From: JAAXIE01 sp965263155
GTDB taxonomy: Bacteria > Chloroflexota > Dehalococcoidia > Lucifugimonadales > JAAXIE01
Length of the DNA: 64,000 nucleotides
NCBI GenBank assembly: GCA_965263155.1
Contig: OZ253586.1
Location: forward strand, 434,001 to 498,000
Reading direction: 5' to 3'
Both the position numbers and the translations under genes were made by a program. Below are positions 1 to 9,136 of the stretch, one piece after another. Below the pieces are notes generated by a model. The model saw only the letters and a list, made by a program, of their open reading frames with translations. It did no database searches and was not told the DNA's origin. Within the stretch, counting starts at the first letter, position 1, and each line of letters begins with the position of its first letter.

Positions 1-436
1 CTGTAATGTTGTTCTGGTAGAAAACATCCGGCATCTCCGGCCTGAACCCGCTGGGTTGCATCATCGCCGCCGCCACAATGCGCTCCGGGGCCAGCCTCAG
101 CAGGTTGTGGATCATCGGCCCGCCGATGCAGAAGCCCATCACCAGGAACTCCTTGATGCCGAGATGGTCCATCAGCCCAAGCTGGTCATCAGAGTGGGCA
201 TCCCAAGGGCGGTCGGTCTCCAGTGGGCCACTGGATTGCCCCAGATTAGCGTTGCGTAGGTCGGCGGCGATACAGCGGAAGTCGTCTTTGTAGGTCTCCA
301 TAGGGTTGAAGGGCACCGACGTCTGCAAGGATGCCAAGCTGGAATTGAGTCCGCCACCCGGAATCACCAGGAGGGGGAATCCCGAACCGGCCTCTTCGTA
401 GTAGATTCGGGTGGAGCTTCTTTCGTAGAACGGCAT
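1..436 (-). CDS. alpha/beta hydrolase, 5' part (runs off window)
   Basis: Reading from ATG at 436 the frame is open to the window edge (about 145 residues seen). The start follows a GGAGGG ribosome site 8 nt upstream. The N-terminus begins MPFYERSSTRIYYEEAGSG, then an oxyanion-type PGGG turn (residues 26-29) and the nucleophile elbow GFCIGG at residues 101-106, so this is an alpha/beta-hydrolase fold enzyme. The elbow carries Cys103 where Ser is usual, as in dienelactone hydrolases. The Asp and His of the triad would lie in the missing part, so the substrate cannot be named. It is divergent from the gene-poor stretch to its right. Confidence 0.85.
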   Translation of the reverse strand, partial: MPFYERSSTRIYYEEAGSGFPLLVIPGGGLNSSLASLQTSVPFNPMETYKDDFRCIAADLRNANLGQSSGPLETDRPWDAHSDDQLGLMDHLGIKEFLVMGFCIGGPMIHNLLRLAPERIVAAAMMQPSGFRPEMPDVFYQNNIT

Positions 437-2493
437 GGCGATTTCCCTCCATCAGCGAGTTGCAAAGCTAACTTGATGTGCAACGAGCAGGCAGGCCAGA
501 TTTTTCGGCACAGCATCGAGAGGTGCCGTGTTGTACGGGATTATGCTTCGCCTGCCTATCCTAGCTTTGAATCTAACCCAAGATAGCTCAAGCGGTCAAG
601 ATAACGGCCCGGAGAGCCGGGAACTGTTAGATGGAGCGATAGCTCGGTATGAACCGGGCACATCGGGAAACTAAAGACAGGGTGGAGCTACATAGCGCCT
701 CTCAACTCTCATCTAGCCACCCCAGAGGCCCGTAAAATTCGCTACTCTACCACCACCTTATCATGTAGGAGTACGCCCCTGTTTCGGTAGGCGATCGTAC
801 TCGGATCATGCTCAAGCGCAGCTTGAACCACCTCCGGCGGAGTGGTACGCGGGTTTCGCGACTGACCCCTACCGCCCCGGGCAGCCATTGCTAGCTCCAC
901 GCTGATACTATCGGCGCCCTCGGTTCCTTGGCGCGGCAGCGGCAGCTGGCTCAAAGTAGTCGCAAAAGACGCAGCCCAGGCAGCTTGAGACAGTGGAAGA
1001 GGCCCCGGAACCCATCCAGCGAAAATTATGGCCGGCCAAGACAGTCCAAAGGCTTGAGTGAGTCAGATTTTCGCAGACAACGGCAACCTTAACCTCGCCT
1101 TCATGGGCCACCCCCCCGTCCTCGCCGTATTCTTCCGTATCGAGGAGGTACCGCCCATGCACTGATCTGGTGGGCACTATGGCGATATCCCCGCCAACGG
1201 CAGGATGCGTTCTGGAATTTGTGATGCCGCGCTACATCGTCTGAGCTCCATTCAACCTCATCCTCAAACTGAATCGAACCCTTGGTGAGCGCTTGCCTCA
1301 CCCTAGAGGACTCGAACCAGCAACGGACCGAGGTAGCATAATGAGTGCGAGTTTGTATTAGTTCACGTACATCCTACCCAAACTCCCTGATTGACCCTTG
1401 GCAAGCCCTTATTGCTATTGGATGATGCGCTGGGTTTGGTGCGGAGTCTCGGTCGCTTGAAACAGTGAAGGCCCTTGTCCACTAATCGAGGGGGCCTAGG
1501 GATCACCTGTTGGGCCTGCCCGTTAATGGCGCTGATCCCACTGTTGCCCAGTTACGTACATAGCTGGGCCAAGCCGAAGATTGCACGCGGCAAGTTGGGG
1601 GATTGGTGCAACATCGGCGATGCACATGTTGACCTCCAAACAAAGCGCTTCCGGGCGCCTCCCGGGGTAACCTTGGTCAAGTTGTTGGAGCTGGCAAGCC
1701 TTAGACTGTGGCGGCCTGCGAGCGGAATCCCGCCCTAAGAGGCGCGAATGACGCTGCTGGCAGGAGGGAAGCAAGGCGGTTGTGCCTCTTTGGTGCAGTG
1801 GTCCCGCTTGACCGACTGGTGGAAGCTAAACTACGTGACAAGCTGGACGGCGACGTTACGTTAGGCTGGCAGGAAATTGCGCGCCTCGGACCTTGCAGGT
1901 AGGGCTTTCGCAGCATGGTGAGCTAGGGCATAGACCTTCCCCAAGCTGGTACGATCTCCTGGCTGATATTGGGAGACGTGACTTGCGCATGATGTGGGAG
2001 CTGGCTGTATACTTGCTCCGAGCATAGGCCGATGTGCTGAATATTCGGCTGTTCCGATATAACCCACAACGTGACGAAAGCGGAAAGTAAAGACGCCAAG
2101 ATTGGCTCTGCGTCCAACGGCTACCTTAATCACATGGTCCGTCAAGGGTTTCCCAACCAATGCCGGGCCAGCCATACTAAACCGTGCCGTATCCCGATTT
2201 AGACACATGCGGCGATTCTCTGCCCCAAACGCCGGATTTAGCTTTGGATGTCCACTAGTTGTAGGGCCTCCCACTCCTGCCATACGCTTACCGGCCCCAT
2301 TGTGTGCTCTGGCCACAGACCGTTTATACTCCCTATGCGCACCGGCTTGTGCCGGTACCGCGCAAATGCGCCCGATGCCTCAACTTCTTCGTGCTCGGTC
2401 CGCACTTGCTCTTGCATCGCAACCACAGGAACCCTATAGCCCTATAACCTATAGAATGATCAAGCATATCTAGATTGCCGTCGGGAGGTGGCC
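437..2493. other. 2 kb gene-poor stretch, probably decayed DNA
   Basis: No open frame here has a ribosome site, a recognisable domain or a convincing start. The longest (complement 1861-2316, 151 codons) does not read like a natural protein. Stops are frequent in all frames and the base composition is more mixed than in the neighbouring GC-rich genes. A possible coding remnant lies at 742-1301 on the minus strand and is listed separately. Two T-loop-like words near 1271-1320 do not fold into tRNAs. Confidence 0.6.
742..1301 (-). pseudogene. possible frameshifted coding remnant, family unknown
   Basis: Overlapping minus-strand frames give protein-like pieces in a consistent order. The first, from 1301, contains FEDEVEWSSDDVARH. 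The second, from 1177, contains GGVAHEGEVKVAVVCENLTH. The third, ending at 742, contains RNPRTTPPEVVQAALEHDP and then RNRGVLL. The last piece loosely resembles the N-R-N-G style core of AIPR-type defence proteins, but this is a weak impression and not an assignment. At least two frame changes are needed to join the pieces. It could also be chance open frames. Confidence 0.25.
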
Positions 2494-3165
2494 ATGGCGG
2501 AGAACGCCCCCAGGATAATCGTCGAGCATCACGGCCCTTACCGTGTGGTGGGGGGCGTCCCTCTGTCCCGCAAGGCGCCAGTGACGTCTGAGCACGGCGA
2601 ACCCCTGACTTGGCAGAAAACCAGGACCTACAACCTGCACGGCAACTATGCCCTGTGTCGCTGCGGGAAGTCGGCGAACAAACCCTTCTGCGACGATGCC
2701 CACGAAAGCAGCGGGTTCGACGGCACCGAGACCGCCGATGCTACTGATTTTGCCGACCGGGCCAAAAGCTACCAAGGCACTGGCATCGTGGTGAAGGATG
2801 ATCGGGCCCTGTGCACCCATGCCGGCTTCTGCGGCTCACGGGCTACCAATGTGTGGCGTATGACTCGCCAGACCGAGGACACCGCTGTGCGGGCCCAAGT
2901 CATAGCCATGGTGGAGCGCTGCCCCTCAGGGGCCCTCACCTACAGCATCTCTGAGGGCGGACCCGACGTAGAACCCGATCTGACCCGAGGCATAGCCGTC
3001 ACCCCCGACGGACCTCTGTGGGTGACTGGAGGCGTTCCCATCGAGCGGGCCGACGCACAGCCTTTGGAGGCCCGGAACCGGGTCACCCTGTGCCGCTGCG
3101 GCGCTTCCAAGACCAAGCCACTCTGCGACGGGGCCCACACCGAGATCGGCTTCAAGGCGGAGTAG
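2494..3165 (+). CDS. CDGSH iron-sulfur domain protein with central divergent 4Fe-4S domain
   Basis: The 223-residue protein has three parts. An N-terminal CDGSH motif (C55, C57, C66, H70: CxC-x8-CDDxH) would bind a 2Fe-2S cluster. A central domain of the Fer4_19/YjdI type carries ALCTHAGFC and later ERCPSGAL. A second CDGSH motif near the C-terminus reads LCRCGASKTKPLCDGAH. This arrangement is known for soluble bacterial CDGSH proteins and implies electron transfer or cluster handling in the cytoplasm; the partner is unknown. I chose ATG 2494 because GGGAGG ends 5 nt before it; an in-frame GTG at 2488 overlaps that site. No other gene is in the same transcription unit for 300 bp. Confidence 0.88.
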   Translation: MAENAPRIIVEHHGPYRVVGGVPLSRKAPVTSEHGEPLTWQKTRTYNLHGNYALCRCGKSANKPFCDDAHESSGFDGTETADATDFADRAKSYQGTGIVVKDDRALCTHAGFCGSRATNVWRMTRQTEDTAVRAQVIAMVERCPSGALTYSISEGGPDVEPDLTRGIAVTPDGPLWVTGGVPIERADAQPLEARNRVTLCRCGASKTKPLCDGAHTEIGFKAE

Positions 3166-3493
3166 TGCCGGGGGTGCCGCAAAAAAGGCAGAAACTTCGG
3201 CGCCGGTCCCTTGAGGCAAAGCAAAGCTGACTCGTATCTGCGCCGCTACAAATCCCGGTGCAAGGATATATGAACGTATTAGTACTAAAATTAGTATGTG
3301 TTAGTTGCGAGAACTACAAAACAATAGCACTAGAATACAACATGTACGGTATCCGAGGCCCAAAATGTCGGAAGTAGTGCAAAGTCTCCATGAGGGGGCA
3401 GGTAAGGTTAGGATGGGGGTGAAGCTACGATGCGCGAATTGCCGATGAGGAAGTTGGTGCTTTGCGTGGACACCTCCGCCGGAGGTCTGTGAC
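3166..3493. promoter_or_regulatory. asnS leader with near-palindrome and ribosome-site hairpin
   Basis: This 328-nt gap holds no gene. An AT-rich near-palindrome at 3283-3296 (TACTAA, AA, TTAGTA), preceded by another TTAGTA at 3279-3284, looks operator-like. The 3' end is a small perfect hairpin, ACCTCC at 3472-3477, loop GCC, GGAGGT at 3481-3486, whose right arm is the ribosome site of asnS. Folding would hide that site. I see no T-box core sequence. Confidence 0.45.
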
Positions 3494-4882
3494 ATGACGC
3501 AACGGTCGAAAATCCACGAGTTGCTTTCCCGCGAGACCGCGGGAGAAGTGGTTCTCATCCAAGGTTGGGTGAGGACCAAGCGCTCTTCTAAGACGGTGTC
3601 CTTTCTACAGGTTAACGACGGCTCCACTTTGGGAGACCTCCAGATCGTCGTGGACCAAGACCTGCCCGATCATGCGCTAATAGACTCCCTGAACACAGGC
3701 TGCAGCATAAGCGTCGAAGGTACTCTGGTGGAATCGCCGGGTAAGGGCCAGCGTTACGAGATCGCCGCCACTCGACTTGAGGTCGCTGGGCTGGCCGACC
3801 CGGAAGAGTACCCGCTGCAGAAGAAGCGCCACACACTGGAGTTCCTGCGTGATATGGCCCACCTGCGCCCACGTACCAACACCTTTGGCGCAATGGCCCG
3901 GGTGCGTAGCGCGTTAGCATTTGCCGTGCACTCCTTCTTCCAAGAGCGGGGCTATGTGTATCTCCACGCACCCATCATCACCGCCAGCGATGCCGAAGGC
4001 GCGGGAGCCATGTTTCGCGTCACCACGCTGGACTTGGATGATCTTCCCACCAAGGAAGGTGGCGTGGATGACGACGCGGATTTCTTCGGCAAGCCCGCCT
4101 TCCTGACCGTCAGCGGCCAGTTGGAGGCCGAGATATTCGCCTTGGCCTTGTCCGATGTGTACACCTTCGGCCCGACCTTCCGCGCCGAGAACTCCAACAC
4201 TTCCCGCCACCTAGCGGAGTTCTGGATGGTGGAGCCAGAAGTGGCCTTCTGCGACTTGGATGGCTTGGCCAGCCTAGCGGAGGACTTCCTCAAATACCTC
4301 TTCGCCTATGTGCTGGAGCACTGTCCAGAAGACATGGAGTTCTTCAACAAATGGTTCGAGTCCACCACCATTGAGACGCTACAAGCGATCGTAGATTCCA
4401 GGTTTGAGCGCATCACCTATACCGAAGCAGTGAACATGCTGAAGGCCTCTGGCGAGAGCTTCGAGTTTCCAGTGGATTGGGGCACCGATCTCCAGTCGGA
4501 GCATGAGCGGTACCTGACAGAGAAGAAAATCGGCAGGCCAGTCATCGTGACCGACTACCCCAAGGACATCAAGGCCTTTTACATGCGCCTCAACGATGAC
4601 GGACAGACTGTGCGAGCCATGGACGTGCTGGTGCCCCGCATCGGCGAAATCATCGGAGGCAGCCAGCGGGAGGAGAGGCACGACCTGCTGCTGGAACGGA
4701 TGAAGGCGGCCGGACTTTCAGAGGAGAACTACTGGTGGTATCTAGAGCTGCGCCAGTTCGGCACCGCTCCCCACTCCGGCTTTGGGCTGGGCTTTGAGCG
4801 CACGGTCCAGTTCGTCACCGGCATGCAGAACATACGCGACGTGGTGGCCTTTCCCCGAACGCCTCGCCGAGCCGAGTTCTAG
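3494..4882 (+). CDS. asnS: asparaginyl-tRNA synthetase
   Basis: The 462-residue product charges tRNA-Asn with asparagine. An N-terminal OB-fold anticodon-binding domain (residues about 15-105, with VLIQGWVRTKR) is followed by a class II catalytic core. Motif 2 lies near residue 228 (TFRAENSNTSRHLAEFW) and motif 3 near residue 430 (GFGLGFERTVQF). The pair SNTS/AEFWM and the length are typical of AsnRS rather than AspRS. ATG 3494 has GGAGG 8 nt upstream, inside a hairpin. It is followed after 65 nt by glnS on the same strand, probably one transcript. Confidence 0.95.
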   Translation: MTQRSKIHELLSRETAGEVVLIQGWVRTKRSSKTVSFLQVNDGSTLGDLQIVVDQDLPDHALIDSLNTGCSISVEGTLVESPGKGQRYEIAATRLEVAGLADPEEYPLQKKRHTLEFLRDMAHLRPRTNTFGAMARVRSALAFAVHSFFQERGYVYLHAPIITASDAEGAGAMFRVTTLDLDDLPTKEGGVDDDADFFGKPAFLTVSGQLEAEIFALALSDVYTFGPTFRAENSNTSRHLAEFWMVEPEVAFCDLDGLASLAEDFLKYLFAYVLEHCPEDMEFFNKWFESTTIETLQAIVDSRFERITYTEAVNMLKASGESFEFPVDWGTDLQSEHERYLTEKKIGRPVIVTDYPKDIKAFYMRLNDDGQTVRAMDVLVPRIGEIIGGSQREERHDLLLERMKAAGLSEENYWWYLELRQFGTAPHSGFGLGFERTVQFVTGMQNIRDVVAFPRTPRRAEF

Positions 4883-4947
4883 CCAGCCCCACCTCCATGG
4901 CACTGTCACCACATATATATTACTGAGAGCTAAGGAGAGTTTAGCCA

Positions 4948-6642
4948 ATGGTATCCAGCAGTCCCGATGTGGCCAGCGATTTCGTCAGGAGCATCGTCCG
5001 GGATGACCTAGACCAAAACAAGAACGACGGCAAGGTGATTACCCGGTTTCCGCCTGAACCAAACGGCTACCTGCACATAGGCCACGCCAAGTCGGCGCAG
5101 TTGAACTTCGGTCTAGCCGCTGAGCACGGCGGAATATGCCACCTGCGGTTCGACGACACCAATCCGGGCAGAGAGTCTGTGGAGTACGTCGAGTCCATTG
5201 TGCGGGACATACGCTGGCTGGGATGGGACTGGGGCGACTGCCTATTTTACGCCTCCGACTACTTCGACCAACTCTATGAATATGCCGTCCAGCTTATCAA
5301 AGCGGGCAAGGCCTATGTGGACGACCTGACGGCGGAGCAGGTGCGGGAGTACCGTGGTACGCTGACGGACCCAGGGCGAGAGAGCCCTTACCGTGACCGC
5401 TCCGCAGATGAAAACCTGCGCCTGTTCGAAGGTATGCGTAACAGGGAGTACGAAGAAGGGTCGCGGGTGCTGCGGGCCAAAATTGACATGACCTCCGGCA
5501 ACATTAACATGCGGGACCCAGTCCTCTATCGCATCCTGAAAGCGGCCCATCACCGCACCGGCGACAAGTGGTGTATCTACCCCATGTACGACTTCGCTCA
5601 TGGACAATCGGACTCCATTGAGGGCGTCACCCACTCCATCTGCACAATGGAGTACGAAGACCATCGGCCCCTGTACGACTGGATTCTGGACGAGCTTGGC
5701 ATCTACCATCCGCAGCAGATTGAGTTTGCCCGCCTGAATCTGAGCCACACGGTGCTCAGCAAGCGTCGTCTGCTGTCTCTAGTGGAGAGAGGCGACGTGA
5801 GCGGATGGGACGACCCGCGCATGCCCACTGTGTCCGGTATGCGACGCAGAGGCTATACCCCCGATGCCATCCGCAGCTTCTGCGAGCGCATCGGAGTCGC
5901 CAAGCGCACTACCACGGTGGACATCGCCCATTTGGACCACTGCCTGCGGGAAGACCTGAACAAGCGGGCCCCGCGAGCCATGGCGGTGTTGCACCCCCTG
6001 AGGGTGGTCATCGACAACTATCCCGAAGGGCAGACGGAGGAACTGGAAGCGGTCAACAACCCTGAGGACGAGGCCATGGGAACCCGCACGGTGCCCTTCT
6101 CCCGTGTGCTCTACGTGGAGCGGGACGACTTCCGCGAGGACCCGCCCCGTAACTTCTACCGACTGGCTCCCGGTAGGGAGGTGCGCCTGCGTTACGGCTA
6201 CTTCATCACCTGCAACAGTGTGGTCAAAGACCCTGATACAGGCGAGGTGACCGAGCTGCACTGCACCTACGATCCCGAAACCAGAGGAGGCCACGCCCCC
6301 GACGGACGGCGTGTGCGCGGCACCATCCACTGGGTATCAGCAGACCACGCGCTGCCTGCTACCGTGCACCTATACGACCACCTGTTCACCGTAGAGAAGC
6401 CCGATGAGCTGGGCGCGGACTTCCGCGACGCCCTCAATCCCAATTCCCTAGAGACCCTAGTCGACTGCCGAGTAGAGCCCAGCCTAGCGAACGCCGTCTC
6501 CGGGGCCAGCTACCAGTTCGAGAGGCTGGGATACTTCTGCGTCGACTCGGTTGACACCAAGCCCGACGCCTTGGTGTTCGACCGCGCTGTCTCACTGCGG
6601 GACACATGGGCACGGATAGAACGCTCCCAAGGTACAGGTTAG
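4948..6642 (+). CDS. glnS: glutaminyl-tRNA synthetase
   Basis: The 564-residue class I synthetase charges tRNA-Gln directly. It has PPEPNGYLHIGHAKS with HIGH at residues 43-46 and a KMSKS-type loop VLSKR at 269-273. The C-terminal half is the two beta-barrel anticodon-binding region of GlnRS. Length matches the E. coli enzyme family. Many bacteria lack GlnRS and use Glu-tRNA-Gln amidation, so its presence next to asnS suggests the direct route for both amides. A weak AAGGAG precedes the ATG. The stop overlaps by 3 nt with the stop of the convergent gene on the minus strand. Confidence 0.95.
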   Translation: MVSSSPDVASDFVRSIVRDDLDQNKNDGKVITRFPPEPNGYLHIGHAKSAQLNFGLAAEHGGICHLRFDDTNPGRESVEYVESIVRDIRWLGWDWGDCLFYASDYFDQLYEYAVQLIKAGKAYVDDLTAEQVREYRGTLTDPGRESPYRDRSADENLRLFEGMRNREYEEGSRVLRAKIDMTSGNINMRDPVLYRILKAAHHRTGDKWCIYPMYDFAHGQSDSIEGVTHSICTMEYEDHRPLYDWILDELGIYHPQQIEFARLNLSHTVLSKRRLLSLVERGDVSGWDDPRMPTVSGMRRRGYTPDAIRSFCERIGVAKRTTTVDIAHLDHCLREDLNKRAPRAMAVLHPLRVVIDNYPEGQTEELEAVNNPEDEAMGTRTVPFSRVLYVERDDFREDPPRNFYRLAPGREVRLRYGYFITCNSVVKDPDTGEVTELHCTYDPETRGGHAPDGRRVRGTIHWVSADHALPATVHLYDHLFTVEKPDELGADFRDALNPNSLETLVDCRVEPSLANAVSGASYQFERLGYFCVDSVDTKPDALVFDRAVSLRDTWARIERSQGTG

Positions 6643-7145
6643 CTGCTACCGGACGCTTGCTCTTCTTCCAAGCGGCGTCTCTCTCGATTGGTGATGAGGC
6701 GGATGGCCTCGTCGGCACCCATGCGGCCCACCGGGCCAGAAGCGTACATCGAGCCCAACACCACGCCGCCACGCCCGAGCAGGAACTCAGCAGGCTGGAT
6801 GTAGCCTCCACGGTCTTCCGACCACCAAGCTCCCAACCCCTCTGCTTGATCCCTTGTAACGCCATAGGCCACAGGGAAGGATAAGCCGCGGCTGGCCATC
6901 TCTTCTGCCTGCTCGCGTGAGTCTGCGACCGCGGCATATATCTTGGCTCCCAGTTCCTCAAGCTCAGCCTTCTTCTCTTCGTAGGCTGCCAACTGGCGGC
7001 CACAGTAGGGTCACCAGTGGCCCCTGTAGAACAGCAGCGCCACATAGCGGCTATCGGCTTCGTCTGGAAGCGTAATGGTGCCACCGTCGGTGAGGCTCAA
7101 AGTTACAGAAGGGAATCGATCACCCTGTTGAAGCTTATCAGCCAT
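6639..7145 (-). CDS. peroxiredoxin-like selenoprotein (UxxC), Sec45 encoded by TGA
   Basis: Read through one TGA, this gene gives a complete 168-residue AhpC/TSA-type protein. ATG 7145 follows GGAGG. Residues 36-48 read ALLFYRGHW-U-PYC: the FYRGxWCPYC active site of this family with the first Cys replaced by the TGA at complement 7013-7011. The resolving Cys48 is kept, and the frame continues with the usual thioredoxin fold to TAA at 6639. A hairpin starts 9 nt after the TGA. I infer selenocysteine. The protein has no signal peptide and would reduce peroxides or disulfides in the cytoplasm. A standard caller would report only the piece from 6992. A nonsense mutation is the alternative. Confidence 0.82.
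6984..7001 (-). promoter_or_regulatory. candidate bacterial SECIS hairpin
   Basis: On the minus strand the RNA after the TGA can fold GGCCGCC (7001-6995), loop AGUU, GGCAGCC (6990-6984), with one C-A mismatch in the stem. It begins 9 nt after the TGA, so the loop is 17-20 nt downstream, inside the window where bacterial SECIS loops lie. The loop contains G and U residues but is less canonical than the one at 16773-16791. Confidence 0.5.
7011..7013 (-). other. in-frame TGA read as selenocysteine (U45)
   Basis: This TGA stands at the exact position of the peroxidatic/attacking Cys in FYRGHW-U-PYC. Flanking codons on both sides are conserved family sequence, and no frameshift is needed. Confidence 0.8.
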
Positions 7146-7326
7146 AACTTGCCTCCGCCGCCTATTGGTGTATGGTCGGATCATTCGGCGGTAGCCTGAT
7201 TATACAGGGGAGGAAGCATCTGGATAGGCTCGCTAGACAAAGATGAGGGCAGGCTCTATCCTTCGCCTACGTGCCGTGGTATGCCACGGCGGACTTCCCC
7301 ACCTAATAAGGATGGAGGCCTTGAGT

Positions 7327-9129
7327 ATGGTCAGCAGCGTACGTGCGAACGAGCTGGAGCAAGGCGGTCTCACCAAGCCACCCACGGGGCGCCCCGTGGT
7401 GTACGCCACCGAAGGCGTGATATCCAGTGGGCACTACCTGACCTCCATCGCTGGAATGCGGATGCTTCTGAGCGGTGGCAACGCCTTCGATGCACTGGTG
7501 GCAGCGGGGTTCGCTGCTGCTGTGGTGGAACCCATCGCCTCCTACTCGCTTGCAGCCGAAGGCGTCTTCATGCTGTACCATGCTGCCAGTGGCGACCTAC
7601 TGTCCCTCAGCGGCCAAGGCGTGGCCCCGGCCAAGGCCAACGCCGACTTCTACAAGTCTCGCGGCCATGAGCGGATTCCCACTGGCCCCGGCCCCGACGC
7701 CCCGCTGTCCTTCACCGTGCCGGGTGTGGTGGAAGCCTTCCTTGCCCTGCAGGAGAAGTACGGCGTCAAGTCCATCGGCGAGGTGCTGGCCCCGGCCATC
7801 TACTACGCTGACCATGGCATCCCTCACTATGAGTACATGCTGGAGCGGCTGGACTCGCCCGTCACCCACCAGCAGTTCGACGCCTTCCCGCCGGGTGGCT
7901 GGGACGTCTTCTACCAAGACCGCCAAGTGCCCCAACCCGGTGCACTGATGGTACAAAAGGGCCTCGCCAACACGCTGAGCGCTATGGCCCGCGGCGCGGC
8001 CGGAAGCGCGTCTCGAGTCGATGGGGTACGGGCCGCGCGTCACGCCTTCTACGAGGGCGAGGTGGCCCAGACTATTGTGGCCTGCTCCCAGAGAGTCGGG
8101 GGCATCCTCAGCCTAGAGGACTTGGCCAACTACAAGGCCAAGTTCGAAGAGCCTGCGCTGGGCACCTTCCGTGGCTATGACATCTGGGGACAGGGAGCTT
8201 GGACGCAGGGCCCGATACTGATGCAGGCGTTGAACATGCTTGAGCCGATGGACCTGCGGGCCATGGGCCACAACTCCGCCACCTACATCCACACCATCAC
8301 CGAAGCCCTGAAGCTGGCCATCGCCGACCGCGAGGCCTACTATGGCGACCCCGACTTCTCCGACATCCCGCTGAAGGGCATGCTATCCAAGGACTACGCC
8401 AAGGAGAGGGCCTCTCTGATCGACCCTAATCGGGCCAGCCCCGACACTCCGCCTCCGGGTGACCCGCGGCGCGGCGGACAATTGGCCAACGGGGCGGTCC
8501 ATATCTCTGGTCTCGTGAGCAGTGCTGCTGGCTCCGACAATCAGGCACAGGACGGCACAACCCATGTGTCTGCGTTGGACCGCGAAGGCAACATGGTGTG
8601 CGGCACCATCAGCGGCGGGGCTTTCGGCAAGTCGGTCTTCTTCCCTGAGATAGGTTGCGCCCTCAGCACCCGCATCGAGATGTTCAACTGTGAAGAGGGC
8701 CACCCCAACGTGGTGGAGCCCGGCAAGCGCCCACGCACTACGCTTATCAACTACTTGGTGGGGAGGAACGGTAGGCCCACCATGACCATCGGCTGCCCCG
8801 GCGGCGACAATCAGGCTCAAGCCAATCTACAGATAATGCTGAACACCTTGGTCTTCCAGATGAACCCCCAGGAGGCCATCGAAGCTCCGCGCTTCTCCAG
8901 TCAGAGTTTCGTCAACTCCTTCTACCCCCATGTGCACTACCCAGGGCGCCTCGACTTGGAAGCGAGTATCCCTGAAAGCACGGCGGAGGAGCTACGGGGG
9001 CTGGGACACAAGATAAGCAGAGCAGCAGTCTGCGGCATGGGTGCCACCGTTTCCCACAACGATCCCGACACCGGGACACTCAGCAGCGGCGGAGACCCCC
9101 GGCGCGCCTGCTACGCCATCGGCTGGTAG
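7327..9129 (+). CDS. ggt: gamma-glutamyltransferase family protein
   Basis: The 600-residue Ntn-hydrolase precursor would cleave or transfer gamma-glutamyl groups, for example from glutathione. The large subunit contains GMRMLLSGGNAFDALVAAG (near residue 45). The autocleavage site and nucleophile are in DGTTHVSALDREGN, with the catalytic Thr at about 411. The small subunit has GCPGGDNQAQ. No secretion signal is obvious. I chose ATG 7327 because GGAGG at 7314-7318 precedes it by 8 nt; longer starts at 7243 and 7312 lack a good site. Substrate could also be another gamma-glutamyl or acyl amide, as this family is broad. Confidence 0.85.
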   Translation: MVSSVRANELEQGGLTKPPTGRPVVYATEGVISSGHYLTSIAGMRMLLSGGNAFDALVAAGFAAAVVEPIASYSLAAEGVFMLYHAASGDLLSLSGQGVAPAKANADFYKSRGHERIPTGPGPDAPLSFTVPGVVEAFLALQEKYGVKSIGEVLAPAIYYADHGIPHYEYMLERLDSPVTHQQFDAFPPGGWDVFYQDRQVPQPGALMVQKGLANTLSAMARGAAGSASRVDGVRAARHAFYEGEVAQTIVACSQRVGGILSLEDLANYKAKFEEPALGTFRGYDIWGQGAWTQGPILMQALNMLEPMDLRAMGHNSATYIHTITEALKLAIADREAYYGDPDFSDIPLKGMLSKDYAKERASLIDPNRASPDTPPPGDPRRGGQLANGAVHISGLVSSAAGSDNQAQDGTTHVSALDREGNMVCGTISGGAFGKSVFFPEIGCALSTRIEMFNCEEGHPNVVEPGKRPRTTLINYLVGRNGRPTMTIGCPGGDNQAQANLQIMLNTLVFQMNPQEAIEAPRFSSQSFVNSFYPHVHYPGRLDLEASIPESTAEELRGLGHKISRAAVCGMGATVSHNDPDTGTLSSGGDPRRACYAIGW

Positions 9130-9136
9130 GCGCCTC

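Noticed and set aside
1265..1330. Two T-loop-like words (reverse complement GGTTCGAGTCC and GGGTTCGATTC) suggesting tRNA genes on the minus strand
   Set aside because: The flanking bases do not form T stems (mismatches at the third or second pair) and no acceptor or anticodon stem can be found.
1861..2316. 151-codon open frame on the minus strand
   Set aside because: No ribosome site, unnatural composition and no family similarity; probably a chance frame in decayed DNA.
3166..3493. T-box riboswitch upstream of asnS
   Set aside because: No TGGNACCGCG-type antiterminator core and no terminator hairpin with a T-run were seen.
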